A DNA stretch of 64,000 bases from Brettanomyces bruxellensis (taxonomy: Eukaryota > Ascomycota > Pichiomycetes > Pichiales > Pichiaceae): contig NC_054690.1 in NCBI RefSeq assembly GCF_011074885.1, positions 2,919,001-2,983,000 on the forward strand. Reading direction: 5' to 3'. Positions within the stretch are counted from its first letter, which is position 1; each line of letters begins with the position of its first letter. The notes below the pieces were generated by a model that had not been told where the DNA came from, did not search any database, and saw nothing but the letters and a program-made list of their open reading frames with translations. This document shows positions 1 to 10,024 of the stretch, piece by piece. Both the position numbers and the translations under genes were made by a program.

Positions 1-1712
1 CGGTCTGAAAATGAAACTTTGATAAAGCAGCTATCTCCGCTCGTATTATGTGTGGTAATTTTGTTCAATCTTGAATTTTGCCATTATCGGCTGGGCTCAT
101 GGGAGATGGCACACCTATTTGTTTGAGTATATCCGGAAATTTAGTAGATTGCTTGGGCTTATATTTCTGCCCCTCTCTCATAAACATCAATATAGCAGTT
201 TAATTTCACTTTAGAATGTAAACACCTTTCGCTTATGTTAGAATTTGTACACTTTTAAATGGTAATGGCACATTTTAAAATCAATGTTGTATAAGTTTGA
301 GTTATTACACAGTCAAAAGTCAATTAGATAAAATGCCGTTTGAGAATCACACAGAGAGATTATGGTAAGGTTACGTAATCGTAAGCTAAGCAACGAGAAA
401 TTTACAAAAAATTCTGGAAATACGCATCCGCGTTTCTCCTTAAGTGAAGTTACAGCTATTGCCGCTTACGATCGCAAACACGCCCATTAGAAAGATTGTG
501 ACCCCGAACATAATATTTCAGTTCCAACATCTTACCTTAACAAAATGCCATCCAAACTTCGTTCCACATTGATGACCAACTTAGGACACTTAATCCGTTT
601 ACAACATACGAAGATCATTCAATTTTGTCAGAGTATATAAATCCCGTGTGACATTTGTATCTGCTTAATTGTTCACATATCTCTGTGCCGTAGCACTACC
701 GAGCGCGCAGATGCCCAAGGTTATGAACGAGATTGGCCATATAGTTCGGATATAGAAAAGACTTCTGTTGCATAGAATGACCCCCATAACAAAATAGGGT
801 TTTTACGAACACGTTTATAATCCAGCGAGAACCCGAAGGTTACTCTTGGTTTCAGCTGAAGGTTCACTTCAAGATGGATTTCCTTATATGAATATGTATT
901 GCAAATTACACAATAAAGTCGTCGTCCCTTCTAAGAGACACATAGTATATAAGGAAAAAGTAGTACATACATATAAGAGATATTTTTCAGCAGAAGTGAA
1001 ATAGGTCTGTCGGACATATGAGAATATTACCTAGTATTAGGTAATCTATTATTATATGTCATTAGATTTATTTGTTTTGAGATCTGAACTTATTCTAAAA
1101 TAACGAAGATTTAGAATAATATCTAATAGAGACAATCCTGGATAAAATGCACTAACTGTGTACGTTAGGGAATCAGCAGAAAAATAATTATGCGCGATCA
1201 TAATTCTGTTTCTGAGAATTAAATCTTTTTTTTTATTATGTATGATTACCTCACTTTATTTTCCTTTTTATTTTTACTTTACTTTACCTCTTTTTATATA
1301 ACTTGTTTCTTCTACGAAGGGACGAGACCCGATAGCCTATTTTGCAATACAACTAGTTCGACTCCACTTTGATGGTAACAGAGTAAAGGAAGTAAATTCA
1401 TTTTCTTCTATGGTGATACATACACAATTGTTAGAATGTTAAAGGCATTAACATTATCACACAGACCACTTGGTACATTTATATCCACCCACTTAGGTAA
1501 CCGACCTTACAATTGTCTGAATCTCCCCGACTGCTAGGTTCTTATTAGTTCTATTAAAGAAGGAGTTTGATAGCTAAAGCCCGGGAGTAACTCATAAGGT
1601 CTCTCTTAACTCCGACATCATCTTTTAGTGGTTTGATTCAACACTACAAAACAAACACACAAATCACTTTGTACTTACATAATCTAAAATAATTTAGGTT
1701 CAAACCAAAGCA

Positions 1713-1728
1713 GACCCCTTACAAGGCC
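1713..1728 (+). repeat. 16-bp direct repeat, copy 1 (GACCCCTTACAAGGCC)
   Basis: Exact 16-base match to positions 2382-2397, about 670 bp away in the same orientation. Both copies are preceded within about 20 bases by AAACCAA. The second copy ends 7 bp before the tRNA-Arg gene. It is too long for a typical Ty target-site duplication (about 5 bp), so it may be a shared internal piece of two degenerate elements or a recombination scar. Confidence 0.7.
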
Positions 1729-2381
1729 TGTAAATGGTCGGACTGAAGGTAACAAAATATTATTTTCAATAACCTGAAGTATAAGGATTCTTTAGATGAT
1801 TACCAAATCCGTCTAAAGATATATAATAGATTATTAAGATTGTTATCTGATACTTCTCGTATCCTTTCATATCTCTTATCTCATAGCTCTCTATGAATCA
1901 TTCTATTCATTCATTCTCCTATCTAATCACTTTTCTCTCCAATCTCTCTTTCTAGAAAAATAACTAAATCGTAATCTAACCTTGCCTCTGTATCAAAGGA
2001 GGGCAAGGGCGCATATTTATATTAAATGGAGAATGACACTTCTTCCATTTCTCTTCCAATTTCATACAATAACAAATTGTATGCCAAAGAGGAATCCATC
2101 CTGTTTGGGAACATCAACATTATGTGAATTCAGCATAACCCGCGATCATGCAAAAACCTGTTGTTTTGCATATGCAGTCGCCACACGAATATTAGTCAGT
2201 TTATTCCGATGTAGCTCTTTCTTATTGTCTTTCGGATCACTATCCTTTCAGTACGCTTTATTTCTTATTCGCGCTTCTCATAAATTATTTCGGAAACTAT
2301 TTATATCTTTCCGTGTTACCTAATCAGGTAAATGAATTCATTAATATTTTATCTGACTTTAAACCAATATGCGCTTGGTTT

Positions 2382-2397
2382 GACCCCTTACAAGGCC
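2382..2397 (+). repeat. 16-bp direct repeat, copy 2, next to tRNA-Arg
   Basis: Second exact copy of the 16-mer at 1713-1728. It directly follows a perfect inverted repeat, AAACCAA (2361-2367) and TTGGTTT (2375-2381), with a 7-base spacer. Its closeness to the tRNA 5' end fits Pol III-targeted insertion, but no element boundary could be fixed. Confidence 0.7.
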
Positions 2398-2404
2398 AGG
2401 CGTT

Positions 2405-2478
2405 GCTCGCGTAGCGTAATTGGTTAGCGCGTTTGACTTCTAATCAAGAGATTGCGGGTTCGAGTCCCGCCGCGAGTG
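2405..2478 (+). tRNA. tRNA-Arg (anticodon UCU), no intron
   Basis: The 74-nt cloverleaf folds fully. The acceptor stem is 2405-2411 with 2471-2477 (first pair G-U, then six Watson-Crick pairs) and the discriminator is G at 2478. The D stem is 2414-2417 with 2427-2430. The anticodon stem is 2432-2436 with 2444-2448, and its loop CTTCTAA places anticodon TCT at 2439-2441. The T arm is GCGGG-TTCGAGT-CCCGC (2454-2470). A-box-like and B-box (GGTTCGAGTCC) promoters are present. It decodes AGA, the preferred arginine codon in many budding yeasts. Confidence 0.97.
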
Positions 2479-2502
2479 CAAGTAACTGCCTATATTTTTA
2501 TA

Positions 2503-2509
2503 TTTTTTT
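2503..2509 (+). terminator. Pol III oligo-T terminator of tRNA-Arg
   Basis: Seven consecutive T residues 25 nt after the tRNA 3' end, preceded by a T5 run at 2495-2499. Yeast RNA polymerase III terminates at runs of this length. Confidence 0.75.
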
Positions 2510-2620
2510 GCTGTGATTCAGGAGATTCGATTCTTATTATTTTCTGCGGTGAATCTAACATTAATTAACTATAGGAGTACTAGTGGTTGGACCAAATATT
2601 TCACTAAATAGCATTCTGAT

Positions 2621-5290
2621 ATGCCCTTAATAGTGTCTCAGAAAACCAATGGGTCGAATGGCACAGTAGGATGTTTGAACATAAGCGTTGCAGGCGTAAA
2701 TTTCATATTGATAGCAGAACCATTTTTATTGAAATTTTACAGCATTGATGCATCCAACAATGAATTCAAGGTTGTACGATGCTTCGAAGCTTCTTACAGG
2801 ATATTGACACTAGAAAAAATAAAGCCATATGTTCAAGATTGTGATTGGATCTTGTTAATAAATGAAGTTGATCAACTAATCACTATATGTCCCAGGCTTA
2901 GTGAGAGTCATTTACTGGAGTTGGTAGTAATTGAAAACTTTTCAATTATTGACCACTTACGTGTGCGTAAACCTATTGATGACGAAGATGCGACGGTCAA
3001 TTTTGAGATGGTTAAACCACTTATTGAGGTTGACAAACAGCAGAGGTTTATCGGCCTTCATATTTGTAAGGGATTCGTGATTATCTTAACATTAAATCCT
3101 AGAAAAAAGCATATATTTGAGATGTCATCACATACGATTATCCCGGCGCAGGTAAAAAGAAATCATAGTGTTTCCACGTTGGAGGCATTCAGGATTTTTG
3201 AAACGCCTTTTGTTCTTCCCATTGGTTCGGCTCAGGTTAGATATATTAAGTTCATTCACTCTAACCTTCCTGAGAAAGACAGAACATTGCTTGCTGTAAT
3301 TCAACTTGACACTAATCTGCATTATATAATTTCTTGGTTTTGTGTTGAAATGGATGCACTTTTGTTTGCCCAGCGAATTGGCAAGAATTATACTCTAAAG
3401 GACTACCCTTATTGTATACAACCTGTGACGGATGGCCTATTAGTATTTTCATTTCATGCTTTATCATTTTTCCCGAGCCCTAAACTCTTATTACGATGCA
3501 AATTAAAAGATGTGGTGATTTCACAAAATGTTGCTTCAAAAATTTGGTTGACAAAAAATGAATGCTTGTCCGGGAGGGCAATAGAAATTTGTTCAAATAC
3601 TTTTCTTTTTTGCTCACGGAACGGCCATTGCCTTCTAATTAACTTGTCAACAACCCCTTTATATTATGAACAAAGCCGAAATACGTGCTCCTATTCAGCC
3701 GCTGAATATAGGCATAACGATATAATAAGGATAAATGAGTGGAATATTGAATCACTTGGACGCATACCTACAGCCATAAATTTTTTGTCAAAAAGTGGCA
3801 ACTTAATACTTGGTATTTCAAGAAGTGAAGATTGCTTTATGTTTGATCCATATGATATTATACACAGCTACCGTCCGGTATACCAAAACAAATCATATCC
3901 AATCATTTTTATCTCTTTTCAGAATCAGAAAAGTATTATCATTGCTAAAGGTGACTGCACCTTTTCTGAACTTCGCTATGAGGGTCGTACATTAGAATTA
4001 GAAAATAAGACAATTAAAGATGTTGCATTAATTGATAGTACTACACTGGGACTACTTTTTGTTATTCTAACAGAATCGTATATAACCGGAGAAGTAACGT
4101 CCACAAATCAAACAAATATTCATGATCAGTTATTAATTTGTGATTCTAACTTGCAACAACTTTCATCCTATGATTTTGACGAATCGTCCAATTGCTGCAG
4201 TATATTATCTTTAGATAAATTTTGTTACACTGTGGAGAGAAACTTTGAAACTATTCATGATTCATGTATTAAATTGGATCGGCAAATGAATAGCTCATTT
4301 CTTACGATTTGTAACGTTATTGACGAAATAGGTTTGAAGAAGTCAGAAATTACAATATTCACAATTTTGGAAAATGGTGGGTTAAAAAGACAGACTTCTT
4401 CATGGGTGAATCGGGACATTAATTCTTCATTAATATTAAATAATCAAAAATGCATTCTTTTAGGTCCTGAAACTATATTATGGTTGGTTATATCACCCTG
4501 CAGAAATTCAAATAATCACAGCGATTATACTCTAAAAATAAGGTTGAGAAATGGTGATGTACACAATTTTCCATGTTCATATATTACTCATCTGGAGAAA
4601 TTATCGGCAGATGGTAAGGAAATATTTGTTGCAGACTCGTTTGATGGTCTATATTACCTTCAGTTTGAGGCATCGCGTGATGCTGTCAAGAGGATAATTC
4701 ATCTCGTGCCACATATAATGATAACTGATTTCACTAAAATAGGAATTGATAGCATTGCGGTGTGTGATGTGTTCGGAAACTTTTATCTTTTTCAATTCGA
4801 GGATGGACCAAGATTGTCTCTTATATTCCAATTTAATCTCGTGACTTGTGCGATAGGAGTGATCGATTCAAAATTAAAAAATTCCGGTGAAACCTTGGAG
4901 TCCATGTTGAAAAATGGAACAAGATTGCCACTTTGTACAGTTGGTGCAATTGACGGTACGATGATTGAAATTTTCTGTTGCTCCGAAGATAGTCTAATTA
5001 TCAGAGGTATATTACAGATTCAAACAGATTTGAACAAGAAATATTATTTTACACTTGATACTAGAGATAACCATTTAGGTACTGCAGAATCACTTGATGC
5101 AAAATTTGCAAGGTCGAGGTATATTAGACTTCCATATAACATCGACCAACCTCATACTGACAATTCCCTACAGAGTACAATCGAGCCGATTAATGTTATT
5201 GATGCCCGATACATTAAGAAAAAAATTCAATTGTATAATCCTGGGGAGAAATTCCAATTTTATAAGCTTTGGTCAGTATTAGATGTTTGA
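2621..5290 (+). CDS. DDB1/CPSF-A superfamily protein (Mms1/Rse1/Ddb1-like), short form
   Basis: An 889-residue single-exon protein that I place in the Mms1/Rse1/Cft1/DDB1 family of triple beta-propeller scaffolds. The family acts in cullin ubiquitin ligases (DDB1, Mms1), the U2 snRNP SF3b complex (Rse1) or mRNA 3' processing (Cft1). The support is the C-terminal third. The block IAVCDVFGNFYLFQFED (about residues 710-726) resembles the family's AGADKFGNIxVxRLP segment, and GAIDGTMIEIF (about 772-782) resembles the FGTVxGxIG block. The protein lacks the extended C-terminal helical domain and is much shorter than S. cerevisiae Mms1, Rse1 or Cft1 (about 1,350-1,400 residues). The start is the first ATG of the frame. 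Which paralogue it is cannot be settled by eye; fast divergence suits Mms1-like better than the conserved Rse1. Confidence 0.6.
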   Translation: MPLIVSQKTNGSNGTVGCLNISVAGVNFILIAEPFLLKFYSIDASNNEFKVVRCFEASYRILTLEKIKPYVQDCDWILLINEVDQLITICPRLSESHLLELVVIENFSIIDHLRVRKPIDDEDATVNFEMVKPLIEVDKQQRFIGLHICKGFVIILTLNPRKKHIFEMSSHTIIPAQVKRNHSVSTLEAFRIFETPFVLPIGSAQVRYIKFIHSNLPEKDRTLLAVIQLDTNLHYIISWFCVEMDALLFAQRIGKNYTLKDYPYCIQPVTDGLLVFSFHALSFFPSPKLLLRCKLKDVVISQNVASKIWLTKNECLSGRAIEICSNTFLFCSRNGHCLLINLSTTPLYYEQSRNTCSYSAAEYRHNDIIRINEWNIESLGRIPTAINFLSKSGNLILGISRSEDCFMFDPYDIIHSYRPVYQNKSYPIIFISFQNQKSIIIAKGDCTFSELRYEGRTLELENKTIKDVALIDSTTLGLLFVILTESYITGEVTSTNQTNIHDQLLICDSNLQQLSSYDFDESSNCCSILSLDKFCYTVERNFETIHDSCIKLDRQMNSSFLTICNVIDEIGLKKSEITIFTILENGGLKRQTSSWVNRDINSSLILNNQKCILLGPETILWLVISPCRNSNNHSDYTLKIRLRNGDVHNFPCSYITHLEKLSADGKEIFVADSFDGLYYLQFEASRDAVKRIIHLVPHIMITDFTKIGIDSIAVCDVFGNFYLFQFEDGPRLSLIFQFNLVTCAIGVIDSKLKNSGETLESMLKNGTRLPLCTVGAIDGTMIEIFCCSEDSLIIRGILQIQTDLNKKYYFTLDTRDNHLGTAESLDAKFARSRYIRLPYNIDQPHTDNSLQSTIEPINVIDARYIKKKIQLYNPGEKFQFYKLWSVLDV

Positions 5291-5762
5291 AGATCTTTCG
5301 TGCTGTCTAATTTAGCCTCGGCTATCTGAAACTGCTGTAAATAAAACTATAATTGTAATAAATTTATCGATAGGTGGGGCAGCACGTTAAAACTCACATC
5401 TTATTAAGATCAAGCATACCCTTCTCTTGAATCTATTTAACCTTTGTCATCATCAATTTTATCCCCAAAATTCCAGCCTTTAAAACAATCCAACAGAGCA
5501 CAATCAGAAAATTTACAGCTGTGTGTTTGTTCATCTTGAAATATTAGAGCGCACAATAAAAAGCTTTTTTTTCTACTTTTATTAGATTTTTTTTTAATGC
5601 CTCACTATTCTAACCGATTAAACAGAAGTCAACATTAGCGCTCGAAAGTAGCACATAAGTTAGTGGACGAAATATACTGTCCAATCTTTCCCCATTTTTT
5701 TCTAAGTTACGTTTTTAAACGGATACTAAAACATTGATTATATAGTTAAGTAATCACGAGGA
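5291..5762. other. Intergenic between the DDB1-like gene and PAP1
   Basis: A 472-bp spacer between two genes in the same direction, holding the upstream 3' UTR and the PAP1 promoter. It has poly-T runs (around 5566-5595) and no recognisable RNA gene or reading frame. Confidence 0.6.
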
Positions 5763-7484
5763 ATGAACTCTTCTCAGCCGAAACAGTACGGGGTTACACC
5801 CCCAGTGTCAATTGCCTCACCAAGCGCAGAAGAAGTGAAAATGAATGATGCGATGATCGAAGAATTGAGAAATCAAAACTCCTTCGAAACTGAAGATGGC
5901 GTGCAAAAAAGAAGAAAGGTTTTAGCGACATTACAGACAATTGTACAAGAATTCGTTTATACTGTTTCCAGAAAGAAAAACATGAGTGAAGGAATGTCGA
6001 AGGATGCTGGCGGTAAGCTTTTCACATTCGGCTCTTACAGACTAGGCGTCTATGGTCCAGGTTCGGATATTGACACTTTAGTCGTCGTTCCAAAGCATGT
6101 AACGAAGGAAGACTTTTTTACCGTTTTTGATCAACTTTTGAGGAAGAGAAAAGAATTGCAAAAAATTGAGCCAATTCCAGGCGCTTACGTTCCAATTATC
6201 AAGACCGTTTTCGATGGAATTGACATTGATATTATTTGTGCAAGGTTAGACATTCCCCAGGTACCATTAGATTTGCAGTTGAACAGTAATGACCTACTCC
6301 GGAATATCGATGATCAAGATCTTCGAGCTCTAAATGGTACGCGTGTGACTGACTTGATTTTAAAACTCGTTCCACAAAAAACTGTTTTTAGGCATGCACT
6401 AAGAACAATAAAGCTCTGGGCAAAAAAAAGGGCCATATATGCAAATATGTTTGGCTTTCCTGGTGGTGTCGCTTGGGCAATGCTTGTTGCACGAATATGT
6501 CAACTATATCCAAATGCGGTGGGTGCCGTAATCGTTGAAAAATTCTTTTATATATATCTTCAGTGGAAATGGCCTCAACCTGTCATGTTAACACAAATAG
6601 AGGATGGCCCCCTTCCTGTCAGAGTTTGGAACCCTAGACTTTATGGTGGTGACAGAGCACATATAATGCCAGTTATTACACCCGCATATCCTTCTATGTG
6701 TGCCACCCATAATATATGCCATTCGACTCAATCGATCATACTTGCGGAGATGAGAAGGGCATCTGGAATTATAAAGCAGATAAAAGAAGGTAAAAAGAAT
6801 TGGAGTGCAATGTTTCAGAAGCACGATTTTTTCTACAAGTACAAATTTTATCTAACAGTGATCGCAGCAACGCGTGAATCATACGAAGATCATTTGGGTT
6901 GGAGTGGACTCGTTAAATCAAAACTTCGATTATTGGTTCAAAAGCTGGAAAATATTCCGGAGATAGCTTTGGCACACCCGTATGTAAACCCTTTTATGAA
7001 TTCATATATTTCGGAGAGTGAAAGTGAGCTATTCAAAATGAAAGATTTATATGGTACCATCGCAGGTGAGAAGTTTGCTAAGGAGCATCTTGAAGAGGTA
7101 AAGATAGATGATGAAACTAATTTCAAAAAAGTTGAAGAAGAAGTTAAAAATTCAGGAAAGCACATAATACACCTAATGAAGTTATATATTGGCCTTTCAT
7201 TAGATATCAAAGGAAGAGAAAAGAAAATAGACATACAGGTACCTTGTACCGAATTTGACAAATTTTGTCAAAGTTGGCCAGATTTCGATGAAAAAAAATT
7301 TTCTCTTAGTATTCGATACACAAAGATATGGAATCTTCCGGATGATGTATATGATGATGGTGAGAAACGTCCTGTGAGACACAAGAGGAAGCGTGAATCA
7401 CTCAAAAGTGAATCAGCAAACAAAAGACAGAGGACTATTACCACTTCGGTTCCGGCTGGGGCAGCTACTGAGGCTGAAGCCTAA
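5763..7484 (+). CDS. PAP1: Poly(A) polymerase
   Basis: A 573-residue nuclear poly(A) polymerase, which adds the mRNA tail after cleavage by the CPF/CF complexes (S. cerevisiae Pap1 is 568 residues). The nucleotidyltransferase core is clear. The motif GSYRLGVYGPGSDIDTLVVV carries the first two metal-binding aspartates (about residues 100 and 102), and FDGIDIDIICARL holds the third (about 154). The central domain segment FGFPGGVAWAMLVARICQLYPN and the RNA-binding domain around AHPYVNPF follow. The C-terminus is a basic tail (KRKRESLKSESANKRQR), probably a nuclear localisation signal. The ATG at 5763 gives the usual N-terminus. A CTG codon near 6946 falls at a conserved leucine (QKLENI; S. cerevisiae has a matching L), which argues for the standard genetic code. 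Confidence 0.97.
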   Translation: MNSSQPKQYGVTPPVSIASPSAEEVKMNDAMIEELRNQNSFETEDGVQKRRKVLATLQTIVQEFVYTVSRKKNMSEGMSKDAGGKLFTFGSYRLGVYGPGSDIDTLVVVPKHVTKEDFFTVFDQLLRKRKELQKIEPIPGAYVPIIKTVFDGIDIDIICARLDIPQVPLDLQLNSNDLLRNIDDQDLRALNGTRVTDLILKLVPQKTVFRHALRTIKLWAKKRAIYANMFGFPGGVAWAMLVARICQLYPNAVGAVIVEKFFYIYLQWKWPQPVMLTQIEDGPLPVRVWNPRLYGGDRAHIMPVITPAYPSMCATHNICHSTQSIILAEMRRASGIIKQIKEGKKNWSAMFQKHDFFYKYKFYLTVIAATRESYEDHLGWSGLVKSKLRLLVQKLENIPEIALAHPYVNPFMNSYISESESELFKMKDLYGTIAGEKFAKEHLEEVKIDDETNFKKVEEEVKNSGKHIIHLMKLYIGLSLDIKGREKKIDIQVPCTEFDKFCQSWPDFDEKKFSLSIRYTKIWNLPDDVYDDGEKRPVRHKRKRESLKSESANKRQRTITTSVPAGAATEAEA

Positions 7485-8451
7485 TTTTTGCTACGTTTTC
7501 AAGTTTTACGTTTTTATGAAATTTAAAATGGCCCATTTACTGCACAAATGTAGATCAATCATCAAGCAAGAGTTGGTAGTGAAGAAAGAAGAAAAAATAG
7601 GGAGGACAGGGGAAGGCGTATATATGTTATGTTTGTTGGTCGAATACATTTGCTCGAAATTCAGTACACCACAAATATTATGTGGGTACACGTTGCTTCG
7701 CTGGACTGTGTGTGTCCCTCGTTCGAATCTGGAAAAAAAATCTCATCCCAAATTATTTGTTTATCAGCGATAATTGATCCGTAGGATTGATATTAATTTT
7801 AAATGTAGAGCCCAATTCGTGTTCCACCCAACATGAAGAAAAAGTTTGAACATATTCCAATTGAAAGCATTTGCTACACCTTTTAGGGTGGGGCAGAAGT
7901 TCACCTACAAATCATTTATTCCGGTTGGATTGGAAGCAAAGCGTATACGGCAGGGTGTTGGATTTTGCTGCCGCTCCTTAGCTACAAAAATTTCCGACTT
8001 GTTCGCTGCTTATGTAGAGCTAGAGCTAACCCCAACAGAGAGCTGGAGGACCCGTTGAAAAAAAAAAAAAATAAAATAAAATTAAAAATGAAGGATGGCC
8101 AGATAAATGCTTAATGATCATTACTGGCTGTGTTTTCCGGTGCTGCACACCGGGGTTATTTTTCCTTCGCATTATTTTTAAATTTTTTAACTATTCACTC
8201 AGCCGGAGAAGCCAGCTAGCTCGCTACACAGCAAACAAAAATTGAATGTGCTTACTACTGGTAAAACAGATATATTAGTATCAACAAAATCTTTCTATAG
8301 CTAACTGTCTACCTCTTTATATTTGAGGGAAGTCACTTTTTTTGGATTGCTTTTCTGGTGTACAACTACTTTGATAATCGAACAATTAAGCGAGACTCGG
8401 CAATCACTGTATTTCCTTCCTTTCAAGCTTTTAACTTTTATTTTATTTCAA
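7485..8451. other. Long spacer before the OSH gene, with a hairpin-rich island
   Basis: 967 bp without a convincing reading frame; the frame at 7846-8058 has unremarkable composition and no relatives I recognise. The stretch from about 7860 to 8160 is richer in GC than its surroundings and holds several hairpins: CGGCAG (7948-7953) with CTGCCG (7968-7973), followed by TAGCTACA; and CCGGTG...CACCGG (8137-8153). It may be promoter or 5' UTR sequence of the OSH gene, or an unrecognised non-coding RNA. Confidence 0.4.
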
Positions 8452-9878
8452 ATGATTCCTTCGTTGAAATCAAAGTTGCTGGGTAAGTATTCGAACGTTT
8501 GAATATAAAGTTATAATTGAGTTGATCACTAACATGGTCAAATGTATATACTATAGGCCGATCGGGATCCGCCAACAAGAAAACATCCGGCAACAAAAAA
8601 CAGGCATCAGAGGTCAAAAATGTTGAAGATATCGATGAAGTTGATGAACAAGGCCAGAGTATTTTATTGGGAATAATTTCTCAATTGAGGCCGGGATGCG
8701 ATTTATCTAGAATCACCCTACCAACATTTATTTTGGAGAGGAAGTCAATGCTTGAGAGAATCACAAACCAGTTACAACAACCGGATATAGTCATTGATGC
8801 CGAAAAAAGTAGGGATAACCCGCTCAAGCGATTTTTACTGGTTGTGAAGTGGTACATGTCATGCTGGCACATTGCCCCTAAAGCGGTGAAAAAACCATTG
8901 AATCCAATATTAGGCGAATATTTCACCTGTTACTGGGATTTACCGAATAATGAAAAAGCCTACTATATATCCGAGCAGACTTCGCACCATCCACCAAAAT
9001 CATCTTATTTTTACGCTATTCCATCCTCAAACATTCGCGTTGACGGCATAGTTGCTCCAAGATCAAGATTTTTAGGTAATTCCACCGCGGCTATGATGGA
9101 TGGCACAACAAAATTAACCTTTCTTGACATCAAGGATCCAGATACAGGAAACCCCGAGGTTTACACGCTTACTCAGCCGAATATGTATGCTCGTGGTATT
9201 CTTTTTGGCTCGTTAAAGTTCGAGTTGGGGGATCACATGATTATCAAATGTGCAAACACGCATTATATGGCTGACATTGAGTTTAAAACCAAGGGATTCA
9301 TTTATGGAACATACAATACTATAAATGGTGTTATTAGCAATACCAGTACTGGTGAAAATTTGTTTGAACTTACAGGAAAATGGAACGAGCAAATGTTCAT
9401 AAAGGATTTGCGCACAGGGGAGAAAAAATTGTTTTGGGATTGCGAATCAGCTAATCCATTAAAGCCGAAAGTAAGAAGTTTGGATGAACAAGGTGCATAT
9501 GAAAGTCGACGCCTTTGGAAAAAAGTTACTGATGCCTTAGGAAGGCGTGATCATAAAGTGGCTACTGATGAGAAATTTAAAATTGAGGAAGAGCAGAGAA
9601 CGGAGGCTACAAAACGTGAGGAAGACGGTGTCGAATTTTATCCAAAACTATTTAGACCTTTGTCAATTGAAGAATCTGTCGAAAATGGAAACGATAAACT
9701 CGAATTTATTATATATAAGGATCGAATTGTGAACAGAGATTTTGAAGAGCGGAAATACGAACAGCTGGAGAACCATATTTGTGAGATGGCACCAATATTA
9801 CCAGGTCAGAAATTCCGCAAAACCTTTGAAATACCGGCCTATCAGAAGCTTAAAGGAACTACAGACACATCAAACTGA
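8452..9878 (+). CDS. OSH6: Oxysterol-binding protein homologue, Osh6/Osh7-type (one intron)
   Basis: Spliced from 8452-8482 (31 nt) and 8557-9878, giving 450 residues. Osh6/Osh7 move phosphatidylserine from the ER to the plasma membrane in exchange for PI4P at contact sites. The ORD signature EQTSHHPP and flanks LPTFILERKSMLERITNQL, KWYMSCWHIAPKAVKKPLNP and NSTAAMMDG match that pair closely, and there is no PH or ankyrin region, as in Osh6/7. The frame would otherwise open only with TTG at 8667, inside the conserved QLRPGCDL region. Splicing the upstream ATG exon adds the expected polar N-terminus (start MIPSLKSKLLGRSGSANKK). Length compares with about 440 in S. cerevisiae. Whether it is orthologous to Osh6 or Osh7 is not decidable; many yeasts have one gene for both. 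Confidence 0.93.
8483..8556 (+). other. Spliceosomal intron in the OSH6/7-type gene
   Basis: 74 bp. The donor is GTAAGTAT (8483-8490), a CACTAAC branch-point-like heptamer sits at 8528-8534 (consensus TACTAAC) and the acceptor is CTATAG ending at 8556. Joining 8482 to 8557 keeps frame and gives an unbroken protein from the ATG at 8452 into the conserved ORD domain. The first exon encodes only about ten residues. Confidence 0.9.
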
Positions 9879-10024
9879 TTGATTGTTTATGTAACCTTGA
9901 CTTGGATTCGTAGGAATTTTTCATTTTGCCTAACAAAGTTCGGTGATTTTTATTTTATTTACATACATTTTCTAGGATGACAAATTTATTCATAATCATT
10001 ACCGAACAAAAAGCATATTCGTTA

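Larger units (their letters stand above)
1..2404. other. Gene-free AT-rich region with LTR-like texture, left of the tRNA
   Basis: No ATG-initiated reading frame of convincing length or composition lies here. The longest frame, about 1982-2323, opens with TTG and resembles no known protein. From about 1730 to 2330 the sequence has a TATA-like stretch (around 1820), a long pyrimidine-rich stretch with ATTC repeats (around 1855-1955) and a Pol III gene immediately downstream. Yeast Ty-family solo LTRs often look like this, but I could not define TG...CA ends or a primer-binding site. A perfect short hairpin (ATTACCTAGTATTAGGTAAT) sits near 1027-1046. I infer degenerate retroelement debris at a tRNA insertion hot-spot; plain intergenic DNA is the alternative. 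Confidence 0.35.

Noticed and set aside
1982..2323. 113-codon open frame left of the tRNA
   Set aside because: It opens with TTG, not ATG, has no recognisable protein features and lies in LTR-like sequence.
5291..5762. Possible continuation of the short DDB1-like protein by readthrough or frameshift
   Set aside because: All frames contain stops soon after 5290 and none shows CPSF-A C-terminal sequence.
7700..7735. Second GTTCGAATC string resembling a tRNA B box
   Set aside because: No 5-bp T stem forms and no cloverleaf can be built upstream.
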